Under the pieces are notes generated by a model. The model worked only from the letters and a program-made list of their open reading frames with translations, was not told the DNA's origin and ran no database searches. A program made the translations under genes and the position numbers. From an uncultured Bacilli bacterium (GTDB lineage Bacteria > Bacillota_I > Bacilli_A > RF39 > UBA660), in assembly GCA_944359735.1 (NCBI GenBank), contig CALVTA010000004.1, positions 1-29,742 on the forward strand: DNA of 29,742 bases, in the 5' to 3' direction. This document shows, in pieces, positions 24,061-29,742 of the stretch. Within the stretch, counting starts at the first letter, position 1. Each line of letters opens with the position of its first letter.

Positions 24061-24092
24061 AAACAAAAAGAAAATGATCTTGACAAAGATCA
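24061..24092 (-). terminator. Terminator after the GCGY papain-like gene
   Basis: TGATCTT/AAGATCA stem (24092-24086 and 24081-24075) with loop TGTC, followed by TTTTCTTTTTGTTT. It separates the two-gene unit from mraZ, 163 nt after the coding stop. Confidence 0.75.
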
Positions 24093-24254
24093 CTTCTCTT
24101 AGTTTGTACTGTTAAGAAAGCTATCTGAAGCTTTTCTAAAATAACAAGTATTCCCACTAATTTGTTCATGTGATATAAATTCACTACAATTAAAATATTG
24201 CCTAGTAATAACTACTACTTTAGTACTTAAAAATAAACTATTCTATTATAAAAC
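24093..24254 (-). other. Long 3' UTR with an open but startless reading frame
   Basis: This makes up half of the 318-bp gap between the papain-like gene and mraZ; the rest is terminator and mraZ promoter. It lies inside the transcript, between the coding stop and the terminator. A 47-codon frame without start (24242-24099) is in the same frame as the upstream gene, after three closely spaced stops; it reads STKVVVITRQYFNCSEF and onward. It may be a relic or chance. Confidence 0.3.
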
Positions 24255-25424
24255 TTATTCATTTGGAACATTCCACATTATCATACCAGTTAATTTATCT
24301 TTATTTATATCTAAAAAATATATTTCTCCCCAACTACTTACTTTTAGTCTACCATCATCTGTTACATCCATAACAGTCATAGCATGCGGCCCAACATTTT
24401 CATATGCAGGTAAACCAAGTAATGTATATAGATCAAAATTTGCGGCAGTTACTATTATTTTGTTCCCATCCTCTAAAAGTCCCTTTATCTCTTCAGGCTC
24501 TATGTCTTGAAAACGTTTAAACCCTTTTAAAGGAATTGTATTAAAATCCATATTGTTAAAAGTTATTTTTGACATTTCATAAGCTTTAGTACCGGGCACA
24601 AACTGTATATAGTGATTAGGATACTTCCAATCAAACTTACTACTATCAAAAATGTCGTTGTGAGAGCGATTCCTTAAATAGTTAGACAAATCGCCTGCTA
24701 GAGTATCTGCGTATACTCCAGTTTGACCAGTACTATAAAATTCACTATAATCTAATGCCCCGTCACTTTCTATTATTTTCATTTCTTCCTCAACATTACC
24801 ATATACTTCTTTAATTGTTTTATACTTCGGTTCGATTAATAATAAGCCTTCAGGTGTAGTTGAATGTATATATGTAGTAGAAGCACAAAACAAAAAGAAG
24901 TCTAAATACAATAACTCATAATTATAAATACCATTAGTTTTCATAGGGAACCCAAAAAATGCTTCAAATTGTTCTGCTCCATCTTTCATGTTAGCAAAGA
25001 AAGAAAAAATAGTATTAGCAGCTGCAACATAACCACATCCCGAAGTATTTATTCTATAAAATAATAGTTCCATATCTTCTTCTGTAGCTTCCGGATAGTA
25101 CTCATGAACAATATGCTTAACCGCGATTGAGTTTAGAAAATAATCAGAATATTTTACTAGAGAACTCTGATCTCCTCCAATATTATTTAATCGATCAATA
25201 TTAAAATTAACATCTTTAAAAAAGCTTTTATTAAGATTAATAGAATCTGTTTCTTTATTAGTTACTTCTACTGTTTCTACTTCATTATTACTATCTGTTG
25301 TTTTATTAGAAGTACTTTTAATATCACTATTATAATTTAACACTTTAGTAACAGAATTAGTATTTTTTTTAAATACTTTAGTTAAGTCGATATTAGGCAT
25401 ATCAATATTAGAATAAATTTTCAT
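24255..25424 (-). CDS. Putative papain-like cysteine protease with SGCGY motif
   Basis: A 389-aa protein with no name I can assign. Residues 1-75 are Asn/Ser/Thr/Lys-rich and look disordered. The rest suggests a papain-like fold: INTSGCGYVAAANTIFSFF supplies the candidate nucleophile C130 at a helix N-terminus, GPHAMTVMDV supplies H347 at a strand start, and VSSWGEIYFLDI (363 on) looks like the third block, with SSWG in place of the usual NSWG. FEAFFGFPM and NYELLYLDFF are further distinct motifs. No signal peptide is seen; export, if any, would need another route. It follows the 198-aa gene by 7 nt, with SD AGGTG. I recall similar GCGY proteins as candidate secreted effectors in low-GC Gram-positives, but that is not proven here. 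Confidence 0.55.
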   Translation of the reverse strand: MKIYSNIDMPNIDLTKVFKKNTNSVTKVLNYNSDIKSTSNKTTDSNNEVETVEVTNKETDSINLNKSFFKDVNFNIDRLNNIGGDQSSLVKYSDYFLNSIAVKHIVHEYYPEATEEDMELLFYRINTSGCGYVAAANTIFSFFANMKDGAEQFEAFFGFPMKTNGIYNYELLYLDFFLFCASTTYIHSTTPEGLLLIEPKYKTIKEVYGNVEEEMKIIESDGALDYSEFYSTGQTGVYADTLAGDLSNYLRNRSHNDIFDSSKFDWKYPNHYIQFVPGTKAYEMSKITFNNMDFNTIPLKGFKRFQDIEPEEIKGLLEDGNKIIVTAANFDLYTLLGLPAYENVGPHAMTVMDVTDDGRLKVSSWGEIYFLDINKDKLTGMIMWNVPNE

Positions 25425-25431
25425 TTTTCAC

Positions 25432-26028
25432 CTACAACATTTTATAACTCAACATTTTACATTCAATATTAAGTCTTGACCTTATTCCTTTTTCAAATTC
25501 TTCTTTCAATTTATTTATAAATGCCTTTTGTTTTCTTACATTATTGATATATTCATCACCACTTAACTCTTTAATGTTCTTACCATAAGCGAACAAAAAT
25601 ACTAAAGTTCCGTTTTTGATAATAGTTTCTTTTGTTGCACCAAAATATGTAATATTTTTTACTCCTTCTTTAGTAATAACGGATTTTAAAGTTTTCGAAA
25701 CTATGTTAATCACCTCTTCATCTGCTTCTTTTTTATTTTTTAAAACAGTTAAGTCTTTATCACTAATATTCTCTATATAAAATTTATTTAAAAGATAAAA
25801 ATAGGGAGACTCTAATTTTAAAAAATTATATTCTTCGCAAGTTTTAGAAGGAGAAAACAAACAATTTGAAGCAGTAACTAAACTAGTTAAATTAGAAAAG
25901 CTTATAATTTTTTCTAAATAAAGCTTAAATCCCTTTTTATATATTGATTCAATTTGGTTATATAATGTAGTATTATCATCTGTAATTAACCCTTTAGTTT
26001 CTAACTTCTGTATTCGTTTTTTGTCCAT
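25432..26028 (-). CDS. Unknown 198-aa protein upstream of the papain-like gene
   Basis: I do not recognise this protein. It is mostly helical and Lys/Glu/Asn-rich, opening with DKKRIQKLETKGLI and closing with a basic helical stretch (KAFINKLKEEFEKGIRSR). A short predicted strand pair lies at VKNITYFGATKETI and GTLVFLFAYGKN. There is no signal peptide or membrane helix. SD GGTGAAG is present, and a strong extended -10 promoter is directly upstream. Its tight spacing with the papain-like gene suggests a functional partner: chaperone, inhibitor/immunity protein or regulator are all possible, none shown. Confidence 0.7.
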   Translation of the reverse strand: MDKKRIQKLETKGLITDDNTTLYNQIESIYKKGFKLYLEKIISFSNLTSLVTASNCLFSPSKTCEEYNFLKLESPYFYLLNKFYIENISDKDLTVLKNKKEADEEVINIVSKTLKSVITKEGVKNITYFGATKETIIKNGTLVFLFAYGKNIKELSGDEYINNVRKQKAFINKLKEEFEKGIRSRLNIECKMLSYKML

Positions 26029-26045
26029 TTTTCTTCACCATTTAA

Positions 26046-26074
26046 ATTATAACATATAACATTTTTTATTACAA
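26046..26074 (-). promoter_or_regulatory. Strong promoter of the 198-aa/papain-like pair
   Basis: TTGTAA (26074-26069), 17-bp spacer, perfect TATAAT (26051-26046), extended TG. It lies about 18 nt before the start codon, so the leader is very short. Confidence 0.65.
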
Positions 26075-26118
26075 TTAATGGATCCTAGTGAAAAATATTT
26101 TAGTTGATTCTATAAAAC

Positions 26119-26149
26119 TAAAAACAAAAGAAGTACATTTCTATACTTC
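26119..26149 (-). terminator. Terminator after the RNase J gene
   Basis: GAAGTA/TACTTC stem (26149-26144 and 26135-26130), 8-nt loop, then TTTTGTTTTTAG. The stem includes the last codons and stop of the RNase J gene. Confidence 0.75.
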
Positions 26150-27793
26150 CTGAATTACAGTTATAATCATAGGTTTTGTTTCCATAGTCTTATAAAAATA
26201 TTTGCCTAAAATCTCTCTTACTTCATTTTTTATTTTAGCATAATCTACTCTTTTAGTACCTTCACTAATATTATTTTCTATTATTTCTAATGACATTTTT
26301 TTAATTTCATCTACTAAATCTAAGTTATCTTTTACGTAAATAAAACCTCTTGTTAAGACTTCAGGACCTGCTAAAATCTTTTTAGTTTCTTTATCTAAGG
26401 TACAACTTATAATTATAATACCATTTTCACCTAACATTTCTCTATCCTTTAGAACTAAGTCTCCTATATCACCATTACTTTTGCCATCAATTAAAATCTC
26501 ATCTACGGGTACATGTTCATTAGTAGGTACAAGGTTTCCTTTAATAAATAAAGTAACATCTCCGTTTTGCTTTAAGATTATATTCTCTTTAGATATACCT
26601 AAATTCTCTGCTACTTCAGCATTAGCATACTGATTTCGATATTCTCCTTTAACTGGGAAATAATATTTAGGATTCATAATATTTATTAAAAGACTTAAAT
26701 CCTCACGAGATGCATGGTGTAATAAATGTTTTTTACTCGATAAGCTTATGGCATTAACCCCTAACATCGCTATATCATCCATAACAATAGCAAGACGTTT
26801 TTCTATTCCTTCATAGGCTGGTTCAGTTATAAAGATAGTATCATTAGTATTAAGTTTAATAAACTTATCATAGCCTTTAATTATTCTCTCTAAATTAGCG
26901 AAAGGTTTTTCTTTTTCATCAGAAATAAGTATAACTGTATCTTTATCATTTAAATTAGATAAATCTCCAATTACTCTTTTATCGATAGTCAAATACTTAT
27001 TTGCTAAAGCATAGTTAATAGTATTTTGAAGCGAATGACCCATAATAACAATTTTTCTATGTGTTTTACTAACTTCATCAAAGATTTCTTGAATTCTATA
27101 AAAATGAGCAGGAAAAACAGTGGCAATAATTCGTCCTTTATTTTTAACTATAACATTCCTAATAAAATTACTTACTCTATTATTAGGACTAGTATATCCT
27201 TCTCTTTCAGCATACATGGATTCTGCTAATAGGCAAAGTACACCTTGTTTACCAACATATGCTAATTTTCCAATATCCGTCTTATAAAGTCCCGTTTGGG
27301 TATGATCAAAAGTAAAGTCTCCGGTATAGACAATGGCACCATCTTTAGTATATAGAACATAACATAAAGCATCAGGAATAGAGTGTGTCATAGAAATAGG
27401 AAAGATACTTTCTTTACCAAACTCTATTTTGTGATGAGCTTTAATTTCAATTAAGTGACTTTTCTTTAATTCTTTATCAGTTAAATCTTGTCTTAATAAT
27501 TCTAAAGTTAGTTTACCTCCATAAATATTAATTTCCGGAATAGCTCTTATTATATCTGGAACTGCCCCTATATTTCCATCATGTCCATGACTTAAAAAAA
27601 TTCCTTTTACTCTTTTTCTATTTTTTATTAAATAATCAAAGTTAGGAATAATATAATCTATTCCTAAATTTTTTTCATTATCATACTTTGATCCTGCATC
27701 AAATACATATATATTTTTATCGACTTCGACAATATACATGTTTTTACCATTTTCGTTTAGTCCACCTAAACTAAATATTTTTATTTTACTCAT
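26141..27793 (-). CDS. rnj: Ribonuclease J, J2-like with degraded active site
   Basis: A 550-aa protein with the full RNase J layout: beta-lactamase fold, beta-CASP insert and C-terminal domain (GNGIIIISC-type end with GFIYVKD). RNase J1 needs the HxHxDH metal motif; here it reads HGHDGN (69-74), keeping the two first His but with Gly73 and Asn74 for Asp and His. H137 (THSIPD) and D159 (TGDF) remain. The usual TGSQGEPM is replaced by SDEKEKPF (291-298), and the late His of PVHGEYR is Lys382 (PVKGEYR). B. subtilis RNase J2 is also degenerate at this site and acts as partner of J1, so this is probably a J2-type subunit with an active J1 elsewhere. SD AAGGAGA; own promoter. Confidence 0.9.
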   Translation of the reverse strand: MSKIKIFSLGGLNENGKNMYIVEVDKNIYVFDAGSKYDNEKNLGIDYIIPNFDYLIKNRKRVKGIFLSHGHDGNIGAVPDIIRAIPEINIYGGKLTLELLRQDLTDKELKKSHLIEIKAHHKIEFGKESIFPISMTHSIPDALCYVLYTKDGAIVYTGDFTFDHTQTGLYKTDIGKLAYVGKQGVLCLLAESMYAEREGYTSPNNRVSNFIRNVIVKNKGRIIATVFPAHFYRIQEIFDEVSKTHRKIVIMGHSLQNTINYALANKYLTIDKRVIGDLSNLNDKDTVILISDEKEKPFANLERIIKGYDKFIKLNTNDTIFITEPAYEGIEKRLAIVMDDIAMLGVNAISLSSKKHLLHHASREDLSLLINIMNPKYYFPVKGEYRNQYANAEVAENLGISKENIILKQNGDVTLFIKGNLVPTNEHVPVDEILIDGKSNGDIGDLVLKDREMLGENGIIIISCTLDKETKKILAGPEVLTRGFIYVKDNLDLVDEIKKMSLEIIENNISEGTKRVDYAKIKNEVREILGKYFYKTMETKPMIITVIQEV

Positions 27794-27832
27794 AAATTCT
27801 CCTTTCTTTTAAATGAAAACAAAACTTTATTA

Positions 27833-27861
27833 AGTATACACTACTTTAATCATATTTTCAA
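27833..27861 (-). promoter_or_regulatory. Promoter of the RNase J gene
   Basis: TTGAAA (27861-27856), 17-bp spacer, TATACT (27838-27833), overlapping the end of the 156-aa gene, about 40 nt before the start. Confidence 0.6.
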
Positions 27862-28320
27862 ATTTAATTTTTTTATTAGTAATTGAGTTTTTTCTTTTAT
27901 TTCTTTTTCAATTTCTTTAGTTTCTTCTTTATTTTCTATTAAATAATTAACACTATAATTTTCTTGTTTATAAATTTCATAATTAGCTAGCAAACTAAGA
28001 TATTTATCATGTTCAATATGAAGATTGGTTATTACTAAAGTATTATAATAATTAGTTCCCAAATTAGTAGGATCGTCTTTTTCAAAGTCCTTTTCAACTT
28101 TGTTTGAAATTATGTCTAATGCTTTTACAGCAATATTTGAACTATCAACTAAAATTGCTAATCTTTCACATATTTCAGGATCTATTAATAAATCTTTATT
28201 ATTTCTAGCAGCGGTTATAATAAAATTAACTATTTCTGCTCTTTTATCATATCCTTCTTTTTCTAACATTAAAAGAGTTTTAATTAAATTGTTATATATT
28301 TTTAATTCCTGCAATTTCAT
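27850..28320 (-). CDS. Unknown 156-aa helical protein after rnc
   Basis: Not recognised. It is predicted all-helical: residues 1-70 (LQELKIYNNLIKTLLMLEKEGYDKRAEIVNFIITAARNN) and a highly charged C-terminal coiled coil (ENKEETKEIEKEIKEKTQ) ending in a Lys-rich tail. There is no membrane or export signal. ATG lies 2 nt after the rnc stop and has no visible SD, so it depends on re-initiation after rnc. The helical, acidic-basic character would suit a protein-protein or RNA-associated role, without direct evidence. Confidence 0.7.
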   Translation of the reverse strand: MKLQELKIYNNLIKTLLMLEKEGYDKRAEIVNFIITAARNNKDLLIDPEICERLAILVDSSNIAVKALDIISNKVEKDFEKDDPTNLGTNYYNTLVITNLHIEHDKYLSLLANYEIYKQENYSVNYLIENKEETKEIEKEIKEKTQLLIKKLNLKI

Positions 28321-28322
28321 AA

Positions 28323-28988
28323 TTAAATAGCTAGTTTTTCTAAAGCACTTTTAGCAGCGAGTTGCTCTGCTTCTTTCTTACTATTTCCAATTCCTTCTCC
28401 ATAAATAATTCCATCTACCCTTACTTGCATTTTAAATCTTTTATCGTGAGGAGGACCATATTCTGCAATTAACTCATAATAAAGACTTTTTTTAGTAGTT
28501 TGAACTGCTTCTTGTAAAGCTGATTTATAATCTTGGAAAAAAGTTACATTCGGATTAGTAATATAAGGAATAATAATATCTAAAATCACTCTTCTAGCTG
28601 TAGCATAACCAAGGTCTAAATAAATTGCTCCCATCAATGATTCAAATATATCAGCAATTATAGCTTTCTTCAATTTACCACCATTAAGTTCTTCTCCATG
28701 ACCTACTTTAATATAGTTATTAAGACCTAAATCCAAAGAATACTCATATAAGGCATTTTCACATACATAACTAGCTCTTACTTTAGTCATAGTTCCTTCA
28801 TTTTCATTATGATTTTTATATAAGTAATCAGCCATAACAAGATCAAGTACAGCATCTCCTAAAAATTCTAGTCTCTCATAATCTTTTTTTGCTTTATGTT
28901 CGTTAGCATAAGATGAATGAGAAAATGCTGTTTTATAAAGATTTAAATCTTTAGGAGTTATATTTAGTTTTTTAAACAATTCATCCAT
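28323..28988 (-). CDS. rnc: Ribonuclease III
   Basis: A 221-aa double-stranded-RNA endonuclease for rRNA processing and mRNA decay. The signature ERLEFLGDAVLDL (38-50) carries catalytic E41 and D45, and IADIFESLMGAIYLD supplies the second acidic pair. The C-terminal dsRNA-binding domain covers about 150-221 (DYKSALQEAVQ to KKEAEQLAAKSALEKL). Its start overlaps the Spx/ArsC-like gene by 8 nt. Bacillota often place rnc with smc and ftsY; here the neighbours are a thioredoxin-fold protein and an unknown gene. Confidence 0.97.
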   Translation of the reverse strand: MDELFKKLNITPKDLNLYKTAFSHSSYANEHKAKKDYERLEFLGDAVLDLVMADYLYKNHNENEGTMTKVRASYVCENALYEYSLDLGLNNYIKVGHGEELNGGKLKKAIIADIFESLMGAIYLDLGYATARRVILDIIIPYITNPNVTFFQDYKSALQEAVQTTKKSLYYELIAEYGPPHDKRFKMQVRVDGIIYGEGIGNSKKEAEQLAAKSALEKLAI

Positions 28989-29340
28989 TATTTATCACTT
29001 CTTCCCATATATTTTCTTTAAAACCGATCAAAACAAAATTATCACCTACTAAAATAGGTCTTTTTACAAGCATACCATCCGTTGCCAATAATTCTAGCTT
29101 TTCTTCTAATGTCATATTAATTAGTTTATCTTTTAAATGCAATTCTTTATATAAATTACCACTTGTATTAAAAAAAGTTTTAATATCTCGACCACTAATT
29201 TCAAGAAATTTTTTTAATTCTTCTTTTGTAGGATTATCAGTAATAATATTTCTATCTATATAACTTATATTATTATCATTTAAAAACTTCTTTGCTTTTT
29301 TACAAGTACTACATCTAGGATATTCTATAAATAAATACAT
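28981..29340 (-). CDS. Spx/ArsC-family thioredoxin-fold protein
   Basis: A 119-aa ArsC-like protein. C10-S-T-C13 sits at the end of the first strand (EYPRCSTCKKAKKFL), and the conserved RPILVGDNFVLIGF near the C-terminus completes the fold signature. The family includes Spx, which binds the RNA polymerase alpha subunit under thiol stress, and arsenate-reductase-like YusI proteins. The longer RPI block and sequence style favour the YusI side, but this cannot be settled by eye. SD AGAGGG is present; extended -10 promoter upstream. It overlaps rnc, so the two are co-translated. Confidence 0.87.
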   Translation of the reverse strand: MYLFIEYPRCSTCKKAKKFLNDNNISYIDRNIITDNPTKEELKKFLEISGRDIKTFFNTSGNLYKELHLKDKLINMTLEEKLELLATDGMLVKRPILVGDNFVLIGFKENIWEEVINNG

Positions 29341-29361
29341 AATAAACCCTCTTTCTTTTTT

Positions 29362-29370
29362 ATTGTATCA
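29362..29370 (-). promoter_or_regulatory. Extended -10 promoter of the Spx/ArsC-like gene, rnc and 156-aa gene
   Basis: TGATACAAT (29370-29362), about 22 nt before the start codon, without a clear -35. Confidence 0.45.
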
Positions 29371-29374
29371 AAAT

Positions 29375-29437
29375 TTATAAAAAAAGAAAAGCAAGTAACC
29401 TTTAGATACTGACTTTTATATATTTCTAAGACTTGCT
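29375..29437 (-). terminator. Terminator after the 80-aa gene
   Basis: AGCAAGT (29437-29431) pairs with ACTTGCT (29396-29390) across a 34-nt, partly paired loop, then TTTCTTTTTTTATAAA follows. The arms start within the last codons of the gene. Confidence 0.6.
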
Positions 29438-29668
29438 ATTAATACTAGGAATAATTGTATTTACTAATTCTTCTTTTAGTAAGTCACTATTTTTTTTAAT
29501 TTTTGAAAATTCATCTTCCACTATATTTTTATTATTTATTAATAAATTTTCCTTAATACAGTTATTTAGATCATCATAAGCAATTTCTAAGTCTTGATAT
29601 TTGTTTTTTATTTGATAAAGTTTATTTAGTAGTTGTTTATATTTTGCTCTTCTTATTTCTTCTTCCAT
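29426..29668 (-). CDS. Small helical (coiled-coil) protein of unknown function
   Basis: An 80-aa protein, nearly all helix by composition: YKQLLNKLYQIKNKYQDLE then a second helix with KIKKNSDLLKEELVNTIIP. Two helices with a short turn recall WXG100-like or ZapA-like small proteins, but the WXG motif is absent and the family is not recognised. ATG 29668 has only a poor SD; AAAGGA lies about 13 nt upstream. A perfect hairpin (29695-29714) is in its leader. It has its own terminator. Confidence 0.65.
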   Translation of the reverse strand: MEEEIRRAKYKQLLNKLYQIKNKYQDLEIAYDDLNNCIKENLLINNKNIVEDEFSKIKKNSDLLKEELVNTIIPSINSKS

Positions 29669-29694
29669 AGTTAACTAACATTCCTTTCATTCGT

Positions 29695-29714
29695 CCTTTC
29701 AGTCCTCTGAAAGG
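29695..29714 (-). promoter_or_regulatory. Leader hairpin upstream of the 80-aa gene
   Basis: A perfect 8-bp stem CCTTTCAG/CTGAAAGG with 4-nt loop, followed on the minus strand by ACGAATGAAAGGAATG. The GAAAGG word recurs in the 3' arm and again near the SD position, so the 5' CCTTTC could in principle pair with either, an SD-masking switch. No T-run, so not a terminator. Confidence 0.4.
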
Positions 29715-29742
29715 CACAAATTGAATTGAAAATAAATAATTA

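Noticed and set aside
1..29742. CRISPR arrays, tRNA/rRNA genes, insertion sequences, prophage
   Set aside because: No regularly spaced repeats, no cloverleaf or rRNA-like GC-richer segments, no transposase or integrase motifs were seen.
1..29742. UGA read as tryptophan (mycoplasma code)
   Set aside because: Genes end properly at UGA (8601, 14371) and conserved Trp positions use TGG.

Overview
The window is about 29.7 kb of very AT-rich DNA, and every supported gene lies on the minus strand. It looks like chromosomal DNA of a low-GC Gram-positive bacterium (Bacillota/Mycoplasmatota side). The evidence is a ribosomal protein L27 with a cleavable N-terminal extension next to its Prp protease, a PASTA-type division PBP, FtsL, RNase J, Obg, strong SD sequences and a dcw cluster led by mraZ. 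UGA is used as a stop (for example at 8601 and 14371) and tryptophan is UGG, so this is not a code-4 mycoplasma. An uncultured gut Bacilli lineage such as RF39 is my guess, but it cannot be proven from the sequence alone.

Layout, read in the direction of transcription (high to low coordinates): (1) 29668-28981, a small helical protein with its own terminator, then an operon of a Spx/ArsC-like protein, rnc and an unknown helical protein. (2) 27793-26141, an RNase J with a degraded metal site. (3) 26028-24255, an unknown 198-aa protein followed by a papain-like GCGY protein, with a strong promoter and a terminator. (4) 23936-19951, mraZ-rsmH-ftsL-pbpB with tandem MraZ boxes at the promoter. (5) 19826-18209, two overlapping genes encoding three diverged dCTP-deaminase-like domains. 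(6) 18053-15664, ftsA-ftsZ. (7) 15570-12370, a surface-glycan group: GT4 glycosyltransferase, PssD/Alg14-like, PssE/Alg13-like fused to a GtrA-like membrane domain, and an anchored SGNH hydrolase. (8) 12290-11190, L21 leader, rplU, prp, rpmA. (9) 11098-7351, obgE coupled to two tandem paralogues with HExxH motifs. (10) 7086-1346, a tRNA/rRNA modification operon: YgjP-like metalloprotease, SpoU methyltransferase, rimM, an isochorismatase remnant, trmD, an unknown gene, a multi-Gre-domain protein and tgt. (11) hemW, and the first 23 codons of a membrane protein at the window edge.

Together the genes cover cell division, ribosome assembly and RNA modification, RNA decay and envelope glycan synthesis. 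The parts that look least described are the split dCTP-deaminase trio inserted in the dcw cluster, the tandem zincin-like pair in the obg operon, the triple Gre-domain protein, the J2-like RNase J and the GCGY papain-like protein with its partner. Most promoters I can read share an extended -10 (TGnTAtaaT) and a 17-bp spacer.
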